Assembly: GCA_020161065.1 (NCBI GenBank)
Contig: JAIUPH010000001.1
Location: 1-64,000, forward strand
Reading direction: 5' to 3'
Source: Pseudomonadota bacterium
GTDB taxonomy: Bacteria > Pseudomonadota > Gammaproteobacteria > Burkholderiales > Burkholderiaceae_C
Length of the DNA stretch: 64,000 nucleotides
Below, piece after piece: positions 9,411 through 20,733 of this stretch. The position numbers were made by a program, and so were the translations under genes. Numbering within the stretch: the stretch's first letter is position 1; every line of letters begins with the position of its first letter. The notes under the pieces were generated by a model. The model saw only the letters and a program-made list of their open reading frames with translations. It had not been told where the DNA came from and made no database searches.

Positions 9411-12400
9411 TCAGGCCGTGCCGGCCGTGGCCGTGCGTGCGTCCGGGGCCGGGGCCGCCGCGTTGGCTGGCGCCAGCGCCGCCAGCAGCGGCTCGCGCTG
9501 GCGGGCCGCCGCTTCGGCTTGCGCCTGCTTGACGTGGCCATAGCCGCGGATGGTCTGCGGCAGCGAAGCCAGCTTCACCGCCGTGGGCAGCGTGGACGGC
9601 GTCAATCGCGGCAGCAGGGCCAACACGTCGGCTTCGTATTGCGCCAGCAGCGCCTGGTCGAGGCGGCGCTCGGCGTTGCCGCGGAACGGGTCCAGCCAGC
9701 TGCCGCGCAAGCCCTTGAAGCGCGCCATCAGCGCCATCGCGCGCAGCAGCCAGGGCCCCAGCTCGGCCTTCACCGGCTTGCCGGTGGCCGCGTCGGTCTT
9801 CGCGAAAGGCCAGGCGCCGAGGTGGAAGTGCAGCGTGTAGTCGCCCTCGAACTCGCGCGCCAGCGCAGCCTTGAAGTCGGGGTGGCTGTACAGCCGGGCG
9901 ACTTCCCATTCGTCCTTGACGGCGAGCAGGCGGTGGTAGTTGTGGGCCACGGCGCGGGACAGCGCGTCGCCCGCGTTGCCGCGGGACAGCGCGTCGCCCG
10001 CGTTGCCGCGGGACCGCGCGTCACCGCCATTCAGCCGCGCCTCGGCTTCGCGCACCCGATCGACGAAGCGGCGATAACGCTCGACCAGCGCGGCGCCGCT
10101 GTGCGCCGCCAGGTGCTCGCTGCGGTGGCGCACGATCTCGTCGAGGCTGCGCCGCGCCGGCGGCATCACGGTCACCACCGCCTGCGGCTGGCGCGCCTGC
10201 ACCCAGCGCTCCACCGCGGCCGGGTCGTGCGCGGCGCGGCGGCCCCACAGGAACGCGGCCTTGTTCATCTCCACGGCCGTGCCATTGAGCTCGATGGCGC
10301 GTTCGATCGCCGTGCGCTGCAGCGGAATCTGCCCGCGCTGCCAGGCGGCGCCCAGCATGAACATGTTGGCGGCAATCGGGTCGCCCATCAGCGCGCCGGC
10401 CAGGCGCTGGCCTTCGATCAGCAAGGCACGCTCGCCGAGCAGGCCGCCGATGCGCTGCACCAGCGCGTCGCGGTCGACGGCCCAGTCCGGGTTGCGCGTG
10501 AAGTCGGCGGTGGGGATCATGTCGGTGCAGACCACGGCCGCGCCGTGCGCCGCGTTCAGCCGCGACACCGACTCGTCGCCCGCCGCCACGATGAGGTCGC
10601 AGCCGATCATCGCCTGCGCCTCGCCGGCGCCGATGCGCGTGGCGTGCAGCAGCTCGGGCGCCGGCGCGAAGCGCACGTGCGAGTGCACGGCGCCGTACTT
10701 CTGCGACAGGCCGGTGACGTCGAGGTTGGAGCTGTAGCCGCCCTGCAGGTGCGCGGCCACGGCCAGCGTCTGGCCGATGGTCACCACGCCGGTGCCGCCG
10801 ATGCCGCCGACGAGCACGCTGAACAAGCCCGTTAGCCCCGGCACCTCGGGCTCGGGCAGGGCGTCGGTCCAGTCGGCAACCGCGGCCGGCGCCGCCGGCG
10901 CGGCCGACGCGGCCCGCGGCGCCTTGCGCGGCGCGCCGCCGTGCACGGTGACGAAGCTGGGGCAGAAGCCGTCGATGCAGGAATAGTCCTTGTTGCAGCT
11001 GGCCTGATTGATGCGGCGCTTGCGGCCCAGCTCGGTCTCCAGCGGCTCGATCGACAGGCAGCCCGAGGCCTGGCCGCAGTCGCCGCAGCCTTCGCACACC
11101 GCGGCGTTGATGAACGTGCGCTTGGGCGGATCGGCCCATTGGCCGCGCTTGCGCAGGCGCCGGCGCTCGGTGGCGCAGGGCTGGTCGTAGAGGATGACCG
11201 AGACGCCGGGGTGCTCGCGGAACTCGCGCATCACCGCGTCCATTCGCTCGCGCGGATGCACCGGCACGCCCGCGGGCAAGGCAACGCCGTCGTACTTGGC
11301 CGGCTCGTCGGTGACCACCGCCATCTTCTTCACGCCTTCGCCGGCCAGGATGGCCAGCGTCTGCTGCGGCGACAGGCTGGCATCGACCGGCTGGCCGCCG
11401 GTCATCGAGACGAAGCCGTTGTAGAGCAGCTTGTAGGTGATGGGCACGTCGGCCGCCACCGCCTGGCGGATGGCCAGCAGGCCGCTGTGCGCGAAGGTGC
11501 CGTCGCCCAGGTTGGCGAAGACGTGCTTCTCGGCCGTGAAGGGCTGCTGGCCCAGCCAGTGCATGCCCTCCGCGCCCATCTGCGAAGGCACGCTGGTGGT
11601 CTTGGGGTTCACCAGCATCGCCATCGTGTGGCAGCCGATGCCGGCCAGCGCGCGGCTGCCTTCGGGCAGGCGCGTCGAGCGGCTGTGCGGGCAGCCCGAG
11701 CAGAAGCCGGGGTTGCGCGCCGGCAGGCCGGGCGTCGGGCCTTTGGGCGCTCCGGCATCGGGCGCGGCCAGCGCGCAGCCCGGCACGCTGGCCTGCATCA
11801 CGCCGGCCAGCACCTGGGCGATCAGGCCCGGCGTCAACTCGGCCGCGTTGGGCAGCGTCAGCGCGCCATGCGCCGGGTCGAACACCGTGCCCTGCGCGAA
11901 CTTGCCGACGATGCGCGGCGTGCTGGCGCTGCCGTACAGCGCGGCGCGCAGCTGGTCCTCGACCAGCGGGCGCTTCTCCTCGACGACGACGATGGCGTCG
12001 AGCCCTTGCGCGAACTCGCGCACGATCAGCGGGTCCAGCGGCCACACCATGCCCAGCTTGAGCAGGCGGATGCCGGCGGCCGCGGCATCGCCGACGCCCA
12101 GGTTGGCCAGCGCCTGCAGCACGTCCTGCCAGCTTTTTCCCGCCGAGACGATGCCCACCTTGGCTGCGGGCGCCGGCGCGGCGATGCGATTCAACCCGTT
12201 GGCGCGCGCATAGGCCATCGCCGCGGCGAGCTTGTGGTGGAAGTGGCGGTCCTCCTGCGCCAGCGGCATGTCGAAGCCGCGGATGTTGAAGCCGGCGCCG
12301 AACGCGTCTTTCGGCGACGACGGCGGCTCGGGCAGCGTGATGCGCGGCGAGTCGGGCGCCACGTAGACCGAGCCGCCGCCCTCGACCACGTCGGTGACGA

Positions 12401-13004
12401 GCTTCAGCGCCACCCAGCAGCCCGAGAAGCGGCTCATCGCGATGCCGTGCAGCCCGTAGTCCAGCACCTCCTGCGTGTCAGACGGGTACAGCACCGGCAT
12501 GCCGACCGCGGCGAACACCGGGTCGGAGAAGTTGGCCACGGTCGAGCTCTTGGCGCCGTGGTCGTCGCCGGCTAGGCAGACCACGCCGCCATGGGGCGAG
12601 GTGCCGGCCAGGTTGGCGTGGCGCAGCGCATCGGCCGAGCGGTCGACGCCCGGGCCCTTGCCGTACCAGAGGCCGAACACGCCATCGACCTTGGCGCCCG
12701 GGAAGCTGCCGACGTACTGCGCGCCCCAGATCGCGGTGGCCGCCAGGTCTTCGTTGAGGCCGGGGCGGAAGACGACGTTGGCCGCCTTCAAGGCGGCGCC
12801 GGCGGCCCACAACTCCATGTCGTAGCGCCCCATCGGCGAGCCGCGGTAGCCCGAGATGTAGCCGCCGGTGTTCAGCCCGGCCGCGGCGTCGCGGGCGCGC
12901 TGCTGCAGCGGCAGCCGCACCAGGGCCTGCATGCCGGTGAGGTAGACCCAGCCCTCGCGGGTGCTGTAGCGGTCTTGCAGCGATGCCGTCTCGCGAGTTG
13001 CCAT
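9411..13004 (-). CDS. Fused indolepyruvate:ferredoxin oxidoreductase (IorA-IorB type), 1197 aa
   Basis: Oxidatively decarboxylates aryl-2-keto acids (indolepyruvate, phenylpyruvate) to acyl-CoA with TPP, Fe-S centres and ferredoxin. The N-terminal half carries the pyrimidine- and TPP-binding regions (NLGDGTFAHSGLLAIRQ). The middle has a Cys-rich ferredoxin-like segment (CEGCGDCGQASGC, later CNKDYSCIDGFC). The C-terminal gamma domain begins GIGGTGVVTIGQTLAVAA. The single-chain layout is usual in proteobacteria. The ATG at 13004 is preceded by AGGAG; an in-frame ATG seven codons upstream has no good ribosome-binding site. A tandem repeat interrupts the C-terminal part (9954-10034). Divergent from a LysR gene that probably controls it. 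Confidence 0.9.
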   Translation of the reverse strand: MATRETASLQDRYSTREGWVYLTGMQALVRLPLQQRARDAAAGLNTGGYISGYRGSPMGRYDMELWAAGAALKAANVVFRPGLNEDLAATAIWGAQYVGSFPGAKVDGVFGLWYGKGPGVDRSADALRHANLAGTSPHGGVVCLAGDDHGAKSSTVANFSDPVFAAVGMPVLYPSDTQEVLDYGLHGIAMSRFSGCWVALKLVTDVVEGGGSVYVAPDSPRITLPEPPSSPKDAFGAGFNIRGFDMPLAQEDRHFHHKLAAAMAYARANGLNRIAAPAPAAKVGIVSAGKSWQDVLQALANLGVGDAAAAGIRLLKLGMVWPLDPLIVREFAQGLDAIVVVEEKRPLVEDQLRAALYGSASTPRIVGKFAQGTVFDPAHGALTLPNAAELTPGLIAQVLAGVMQASVPGCALAAPDAGAPKGPTPGLPARNPGFCSGCPHSRSTRLPEGSRALAGIGCHTMAMLVNPKTTSVPSQMGAEGMHWLGQQPFTAEKHVFANLGDGTFAHSGLLAIRQAVAADVPITYKLLYNGFVSMTGGQPVDASLSPQQTLAILAGEGVKKMAVVTDEPAKYDGVALPAGVPVHPRERMDAVMREFREHPGVSVILYDQPCATERRRLRKRGQWADPPKRTFINAAVCEGCGDCGQASGCLSIEPLETELGRKRRINQASCNKDYSCIDGFCPSFVTVHGGAPRKAPRAASAAPAAPAAVADWTDALPEPEVPGLTGLFSVLVGGIGGTGVVTIGQTLAVAAHLQGGYSSNLDVTGLSQKYGAVHSHVRFAPAPELLHATRIGAGEAQAMIGCDLIVAAGDESVSRLNAAHGAAVVCTDMIPTADFTRNPDWAVDRDALVQRIGGLLGERALLIEGQRLAGALMGDPIAANMFMLGAAWQRGQIPLQRTAIERAIELNGTAVEMNKAAFLWGRRAAHDPAAVERWVQARQPQAVVTVMPPARRSLDEIVRHRSEHLAAHSGAALVERYRRFVDRVREAEARLNGGDARSRGNAGDALSRGNAGDALSRAVAHNYHRLLAVKDEWEVARLYSHPDFKAALAREFEGDYTLHFHLGAWPFAKTDAATGKPVKAELGPWLLRAMALMARFKGLRGSWLDPFRGNAERRLDQALLAQYEADVLALLPRLTPSTLPTAVKLASLPQTIRGYGHVKQAQAEAAARQREPLLAALAPANAAAPAPDARTATAGTA
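9954..10034. repeat. 27-bp in-frame tandem repeat inside the oxidoreductase gene
   Basis: Two exact 27-bp copies (9954-9980, 9981-10007) and one diverged copy (10008-10034) encode a nine-residue unit (D-A-L-S-R-G-N-A-G) in the minus-strand gene. The unit length keeps the frame, so copy number can change without breaking the protein. It probably lies in a surface linker. Confidence 0.85.
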
Positions 13005-13130
13005 GGCTGTCGTCTCCTGCGTCATGGAAAGCCGGGCCGATCGGTGCCGCGGTGGTGCCGCGGCGGCACCCCGGGTCTCGTGCGTCCGGCTCGTTGGCGC
13101 GCACGATAGAAACCCGGGCCTCTTCTGTCC

Positions 13131-13160
13131 ATTGCATTTAAGTCGTGCATGCGATGCAAT
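13131..13160. promoter_or_regulatory. LysR-type operator candidate
   Basis: ATTGCAT at 13131-13137 and ATGCAAT at 13154-13160 are exact inverted copies, 16 nt apart. They lie in the divergent region between the oxidoreductase (start 13004) and the LysR gene (start 13189). This is where a LysR regulator would bind to control both. Confidence 0.55.
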
Positions 13161-13188
13161 CGGCGCATTGCCGCAGCGCGCCGGTCCG

Positions 13189-14184
13189 ATGAACGCCACG
13201 CCCCCGCTCAACCTGCGCCAGTTGCACCACGTGGTGCTGCTGGCCGACGAGTCGCACTTCGGCCGCGCCGCCGCGCGCGCCTTCCTGTCGCAACCGGCCT
13301 TCAGCCGCAGCGTGGCCACGCTGGAGCAGGCGATCGGCATGCGGCTGTTCGACCGCGGCCCCGGCTTCGTGCGGCCGACCACCGCCGGCACGCAGGTGAT
13401 TGCGCGGGCGCGGCGGCTGCTGTCGAGCTCGGCCGACCTGTCGCGCGAACTGGCCTTGCTGCGCAGCGGCGACCTGGGCGACCTCACGGTCGGTGCCGGC
13501 CCCTTCTCGGGGCCCACGCTGATGGCCTCGGCCATCGCCGGTCTGCAGGCCGATCATCCGTCGGTGCGCGTGCGGCTGGAGATCGCCTCGCCCATGGTGT
13601 TGCAGCAGATGCTGCGCGACGAGAAGCTCGACTTCTTCATCGCCGACCTCACCGAGTTTTCCGAGCAGACGCCGTCCAGCGTCGAGCCGCTGGGCACGGC
13701 CATCGGCGGGCTGTACGTGCGCGTCGGCCACCCGCTGGACGCGCGCAAGCCGGCCAGCCTGAGCGACATCCGGCGGCACCGGCTGGCCAGCGTGCACCTG
13801 CCCTTGCCCGTCAACCGCCAGCTGAGCAAGTTCTTCGGCAGCGACGAGACGGGGCTGCTGTCGCCGGCGATGGAATGCGAGAGCGTGCTCGTGCTGCGCG
13901 AGTACGCGTTGCAGAGCGATGGGGTGGTGATCGCGCCGCAGGAGGTGTTCGCGCTGGAAGTGGCGGCGGGGCGCATGCGCCGGCTGAAGGTGCCGGAACT
14001 CGACAAGCTGGGCGTGCGCACGCCGCTGCGCATGCAACTGGGCCTGGTAAGGCTGCCCGATCGAACGCCGTCCGCGGTGGCCCGGCTGCTGGCCGAGCGG
14101 GTGCGACGGCAGGCCGCGCAAAGCCTGCTCGCGGCGCGGGGCGCGAAACCAGCGAAACCATCGAAACGATCGGCTGCGCGTTGA
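13189..14184 (+). CDS. LysR-family transcriptional regulator, 331 aa
   Basis: The N-terminal winged helix-turn-helix is at residues 8-66 (LRQLHHVVLLADESHFGRAA then QPAFSRSVATLEQAIGMRLF), followed by a periplasmic-binding-like effector domain. The start ATG at 13189 gives the usual short N-terminus before the HTH. It is divergent from the indolepyruvate oxidoreductase and probably activates it in response to an aromatic keto acid or amino acid. The C-terminus is Lys/Ala-rich. Confidence 0.88.
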   Translation: MNATPPLNLRQLHHVVLLADESHFGRAAARAFLSQPAFSRSVATLEQAIGMRLFDRGPGFVRPTTAGTQVIARARRLLSSSADLSRELALLRSGDLGDLTVGAGPFSGPTLMASAIAGLQADHPSVRVRLEIASPMVLQQMLRDEKLDFFIADLTEFSEQTPSSVEPLGTAIGGLYVRVGHPLDARKPASLSDIRRHRLASVHLPLPVNRQLSKFFGSDETGLLSPAMECESVLVLREYALQSDGVVIAPQEVFALEVAAGRMRRLKVPELDKLGVRTPLRMQLGLVRLPDRTPSAVARLLAERVRRQAAQSLLAARGAKPAKPSKRSAAR

Positions 14185-14416
14185 GCCGAATCAAGCGCAC
14201 GGCGTCGCCGAGCCGTGCCTGAAGCCGCGGCTGGCGCGCAGGATCGGCGCTGTCGCGCACTAGCGCACGACCGGCGGCAAGCCGCTGCTGGCGCAGCGGG
14301 CCGGGCGGCGCGATACTCGGAATTCCGCCGCTTGTCGATCCCGCATTCGGGCGACGAGGCCGTCGGACCCCCTCTCCCCCCATTTTTTTCACAAGACCGA
14401 GCGGCCACCCCACGCC

Positions 14417-15268
14417 ATGCCGAACACCCTGCGTAGACGATTCCTGTACACCACCTTGCTCAGCGGCCTGGCGCCGCGTTGGGCCCAGGCGCAGAGCGCC
14501 GCGCCGCTGGAAATCGGCGTGCTGCCGAACATCAGCGCGCGCGTGCTGCTGGCGCAGTACCAGCCGATGCGCGAATTCCTCGCGCGCGAGCTGAAGCGGC
14601 CGGTGCAGGTGTCGACCGCGCCGAACTGGATCGCCTTCCAGCAGCGCACGCTGGCGCAGGACTACGACGTCGTCGTCACCGCCGCCAACCTGGCGCGGCT
14701 GGCGCAGCTCGACCGCGGCTACGTGCCGCTGGCGGTGTATGCGCCCAACATCAAGGGCATGGTGATCTGCGCCAACGCGCGGCCCATCAAGACCATGGCC
14801 GAGCTGCGCGGGCAGACGCTGGCGCTGTCGAACCCGCAATCGCTGGTGACGCTGCGCGGCATGCAGTGGCTGGCCGAAGCCGGCCTCGAGCGCGGGCGCG
14901 ACTTCAAGACGCTGAACACGCCCACCGACGACAGCGTGGGCAACCTGGTGGTGCGCGGCGACGCCATCGCCGCCATGCTCAGCGGCGGCGAGTACCGCGC
15001 GATTCCGGATGCGGTGAAGGCCCAGGTGACCGTCGTCACCACCTTCGCCGAAGTGGCCGGCTTCATCGTGATGGCCAGCCCCAAGGTGGCGGCGGCCGAC
15101 GCGCGCGAGCTGAAGGCGCTGCTGCTGAAGTTCAGCGCCGACGGCAACGAAGGCAAGGCCTTCTTCGGCGCCACCGGCTTCACCGGCATCCGCGAACTCA
15201 CGCCGGGGCTGATGGAGACGCTCGACCCCTACGTCGAGGCCACGCGCAAGGTGATGACGCCGGGCTGA
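14417..15268 (+). CDS. PhnD-like periplasmic phosphate/phosphonate-type binding protein, 283 aa
   Basis: A solute-binding protein of the PhnD/phosphite-phosphonate family with an N-terminal signal sequence (residues 1-25, ending AQA). LEIGVLPNISARVLL starts the mature fold; YDVVVTAANLARL and GGEYRAI follow the family pattern. No ABC permease or ATPase genes are adjacent. Instead it lies 43 bp upstream of, and in line with, a membrane GGDEF-EAL gene, so it probably works as a periplasmic sensor presenting a ligand to that protein rather than in import. The ligand is unknown. Confidence 0.82.
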   Translation: MPNTLRRRFLYTTLLSGLAPRWAQAQSAAPLEIGVLPNISARVLLAQYQPMREFLARELKRPVQVSTAPNWIAFQQRTLAQDYDVVVTAANLARLAQLDRGYVPLAVYAPNIKGMVICANARPIKTMAELRGQTLALSNPQSLVTLRGMQWLAEAGLERGRDFKTLNTPTDDSVGNLVVRGDAIAAMLSGGEYRAIPDAVKAQVTVVTTFAEVAGFIVMASPKVAAADARELKALLLKFSADGNEGKAFFGATGFTGIRELTPGLMETLDPYVEATRKVMTPG

Positions 15269-15311
15269 GCGGGCTCGGGCACGCCGCCGCGGCACAAGGA
15301 TCAAAGCGCAA

Positions 15312-17777
15312 ATGGGCTGGAACGGCTGGTCGCTGCGGCGCAAGCTCGTCTTCGCCTGCGTGGCGGTCCAACTGCTGGCGGCGGCCTTGCTGGTGCTGGC
15401 CGGCTCGCGGCTGCTGCAGCGCACGCTGCTGGCGCAGGCGCGCTTCCAGACCGAGCGCGTGGTCGCGCTGCTGCAGGTGGCCGTCGAGCCGCAACTGGCC
15501 ACGCGCGACTACGCCACCTTGCAGCAGACGCTGGACCTGCTGCGCCGCGAAGGCTCGATCGACTACCTGGTGATGGTCGACCACCTCGGCAAGCCGGTGG
15601 CCGCCACCGGCTGGGACCCCAAGCGGCCGCTGCCGCCGCGCGACCAGGGCGACTTCGACCTCGACCGCGACGACACCACCTACCACGTGGGCGCGCCGCT
15701 GATGGTGGCGGGCCAGCCGCTGGGGGTGATCGACCTCGGCCTGTCGACCGCGCGGCTGCGCGAGGTGCGCGCCGACTTCCTGCTGCGCAGCGCCATCGTC
15801 GGCAGCCTGGCGCTGCTGGCCTCGATGGCGCTGCTGGTGGCCATTGCGCTGGCCATCACGCGCCACCTGGCGCGGCTGTCCGATGCCAGCCAGCGCGTGG
15901 CCGGCGGCGACTTCGACGTGCACGTGCCGGTGACCACGCGCGACGAGATCGGCCGCCTGGGCGCCAGCTTCAACGCGATGGCGGCGGCGCTGAAAGAACG
16001 CATGCAGGCGCTGGCGCGCAGCGAGGCACGGCAGCAGCGCCACCTGCGCGAGATGCGCGAGGAACAGTCGCGCCTGACCACGCTGCTGAGCGCGATGCCC
16101 GGCGGCATCCTCTTCGTCGACCCGCAGGCGCGCGTGATCTACGCCAATGCCTCGTTCGCGGCGCTGTGGTCGCTGCCGGCGTTCAGCGGCGGCCAGCCGC
16201 TCGCCGGCATCGTGCCGCTGCTGGCCGAGCGGCTGCAGCCGGCCGACGCCGTGCACGTGCAGGCGATGCTCGGCGACCCGGCGCGCCACGACGGCCACCA
16301 TGCCGCCCAGCCGCGCGAGCTGCGCATGCTGGACGGCCGCCTGATCGTGCAGCGCATGCAGCCGATCGCGCAGGGCGCGCACGGCGGCGGCAGCATCTGG
16401 TTCTACGACGACGTGACGACCGAGCGGCTGACCCAGCAGCGCGCCCACCAGGCGCTGCTCGATCCGCTGACCGGGCTGCTCAACCGCCGCGGCCTGTACG
16501 AGGAACTGGAGTCGACGATCGCCGCCGCCAAGGCCAACGGCGAGCATGTGTCGCTGCTGTTCATCGACCTCGACGACTTCAAGTACGCCAACGACGTGGG
16601 CGGCCACCGCCTGGGCGACGAGATCCTGGTCAGCGTGGCGCGCGCGCTGGCCGGCCAGTTGCGCAAGGGCGAGCGCGTGGCGCGACTGGGCGGCGACGAG
16701 TTCGCGGTGCTGTGCCCGCAGATGGAAGGCGCCAGCGCCTCGGCCGTCGCGGCGCGGCTGGTCGAGGCGGTCTCGGCGTTGCGCTTCGAGTCGGGCGAGC
16801 AGGCGTTGGGCGTCGGCTGCAGCGTCGGCCTGGCGGCGTTCCCGACCGATGCCGCGTCGGCCGACGAACTGGTGGCCTGCGCCGACGCCGCCATGTACGA
16901 AGCCAAGCGCGCCGGCAAGAACACCTGGGCCGCCTTCCACCGCGAGCTGGAACGCAAGAGCAGCGACAACGCCCGCGCCAACTGGAACGCGCGCATCCAC
17001 GCCGCCTTGCGCGAGCAGCGCTTCGTGCTGCACTTCCAGCCGGTGCACCGCGCCGCGGACCTGCGCATCTCGCACTTCGAGGCGCTGGTGCGCATGGTCG
17101 ACGAGCACGAGCCGAGCGTGCTGATCCCGCCGTCGGAATTCATCCCGCACGCCGAGCGCAGCGGCGCCGTGCGGCAGATCGACCGCTGGGTGCTCGAAGC
17201 CTGCGCCGCGCACCTGGCGGCGGCCGAGCCCGGCGTCAGCATCGCGGCCAATCTGTCGGCCTGCACGCTGGACGACCGCAGCCTGCCGGGCTTCCTGAGC
17301 AGCCTGCTGCAGCGCCACGACGTCGACCCGCGCCGGCTGCACATCGAGCTGACCGAGACCGCCGCCATCAGCGACCCGGCCGCGGCGCGGCAGCTCATCG
17401 ACAAGCTGCGCGCGCTGGGCTGCAGCGTGCACCTGGACGACTTCGGCAGCGGCTTCAGCGGCTTCTCGCACATCAAGCTGATGGGCGTGGATGCCATCAA
17501 GATCGACGGCAGCTTCGTGCGCAACCTGCACGCCGATTCGACCAGCCGGCTGTTCGTGGCCGCGATGATCGAGATCGCGCACGACCTGCGCCGCGTGGTG
17601 GTGGCCGAGCATGTCGAGGACGCCGCCACGCTGGACCTGCTGCGCAGCATGGGCATCGACCTGGTGCAGGGCTTCCACCTCGGCCGCCCGTCGGAGCGGC
17701 TGGAGGCGCGCACGCGGCCGCAGCTGCACGTGGTGTCCGACTTCCGCCGCAGCACGACGCGCGGCGACACGGGCTGA
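15312..17777 (+). CDS. Membrane HAMP-PAS-GGDEF-EAL cyclic-di-GMP protein, 821 aa
   Basis: Turns over the second messenger c-di-GMP. Order: TM helix about 12-32, periplasmic sensor about 33-155, TM helix about 156-178, HAMP to about 235, PAS about 255-375, GGDEF domain about 385-540, EAL domain about 555-810. The cyclase signature is intact (GGDEF, residues 460-464). The phosphodiesterase keeps EAL (590-592), the ELTE and DDFG motifs, and a late VVAEHVED, so both activities look possible. The allosteric I-site, normally RxxD five residues before GGDEF, reads RKGE. Follows the PhnD-like gene by 43 bp, so the periplasmic domain probably reads that protein's ligand state. Confidence 0.92.
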   Translation: MGWNGWSLRRKLVFACVAVQLLAAALLVLAGSRLLQRTLLAQARFQTERVVALLQVAVEPQLATRDYATLQQTLDLLRREGSIDYLVMVDHLGKPVAATGWDPKRPLPPRDQGDFDLDRDDTTYHVGAPLMVAGQPLGVIDLGLSTARLREVRADFLLRSAIVGSLALLASMALLVAIALAITRHLARLSDASQRVAGGDFDVHVPVTTRDEIGRLGASFNAMAAALKERMQALARSEARQQRHLREMREEQSRLTTLLSAMPGGILFVDPQARVIYANASFAALWSLPAFSGGQPLAGIVPLLAERLQPADAVHVQAMLGDPARHDGHHAAQPRELRMLDGRLIVQRMQPIAQGAHGGGSIWFYDDVTTERLTQQRAHQALLDPLTGLLNRRGLYEELESTIAAAKANGEHVSLLFIDLDDFKYANDVGGHRLGDEILVSVARALAGQLRKGERVARLGGDEFAVLCPQMEGASASAVAARLVEAVSALRFESGEQALGVGCSVGLAAFPTDAASADELVACADAAMYEAKRAGKNTWAAFHRELERKSSDNARANWNARIHAALREQRFVLHFQPVHRAADLRISHFEALVRMVDEHEPSVLIPPSEFIPHAERSGAVRQIDRWVLEACAAHLAAAEPGVSIAANLSACTLDDRSLPGFLSSLLQRHDVDPRRLHIELTETAAISDPAAARQLIDKLRALGCSVHLDDFGSGFSGFSHIKLMGVDAIKIDGSFVRNLHADSTSRLFVAAMIEIAHDLRRVVVAEHVEDAATLDLLRSMGIDLVQGFHLGRPSERLEARTRPQLHVVSDFRRSTTRGDTG

Positions 17778-17795
17778 GGCGGGGCGGCGCGCGCT

Positions 17796-18556
<761 letters not shown>

Positions 18557-18560
<4 letters not shown>

Positions 18561-19395
18561 GTCGCGCACTCCGCTGCCGACAGGGCCTGCACCGGCTCGT
18601 CGGGCTCGCCCAGGTAGGCCGCGATGACCTGCGGGTCGCTCTGCACCTGCGCCGGCGTGCCTTGCGCGATCTTGCGGCCGTGGTTGAGCACGACGACCTG
18701 GCGCGAGACCTTCATCACCACGCTCATGTCGTGCTCGACCAGCAGCACGGCGATGCCTTCTACGGCGATCAGGCTGGCCAGCAGTTCGTTCAGCGCCGCC
18801 GATTCCTTCGGGTTGAGGCCGGCGGCCGGCTCGTCCAGGCACAGCAGGCGCGGGCCGGCGGCCATCGCGCGGGCGATTTCCACGCGCCGCTGCACGCCAT
18901 AGGCCAGCGCGCCGGCCGGCGTGTCGGCCACGCGCTCCAGGTCGAAGCGGCGCAGCAGGCCGCGCGCCGCGTCGACCGCGCGCGCCTGCGCCAGCCGGTA
19001 GCGCGGGAGGCCCAGCAGGCCGGCGATCGAGAAGGCACTGGCCGCCTGCAGCGCGTGGTGCTGCGCGACGACGAGGTTTTCGAGCACCGTCATGCCGGCG
19101 AACAGGCGGATGTTCTGGAAGGTGCGCAGCACCTGCGCCGAGCGCGCCAGCTCGTGGCTCGGCAAGCGGTCCAGCCGCAGCGCGCCGCGCACCGGGTGGT
19201 GCAGCGTGACGGTGCCGCTGCTCGGCCGGTAGAAGCCCGTCAGGCAGTTGAACAGCGTGGTCTTGCCGGCGCCGTTGGGTCCGATGATCGACGTGATCTC
19301 GCGTGCGCAGGCCGTCAGCGACAAGTCGTCGATGGCGGTGACGCCGCCGAAGCGCATGCTCAGGCCGCGCACGTCGAGCAGGGTTTCGTTGGCCA

Positions 19396-19396
<1 letters not shown>
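18557..19396 (-). CDS. livG: LivG-type ABC ATPase, 279 aa
   Basis: First ATPase of the importer. Walker A GPNGAGKTTLFN is near residue 40, followed by the family's TGFYRPSSG; the signature is YGVQRRVEIARAM and Walker B LLCLDEPAAGLN. The ATG at 19396 shares one base with the livM stop (TGATG); a GTG one codon upstream is also possible. The tight overlap with both neighbours shows one translation-coupled operon. Confidence 0.92.
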
Positions 19397-20732
<1,336 letters not shown>

Positions 20733-20733
<1 letters not shown>

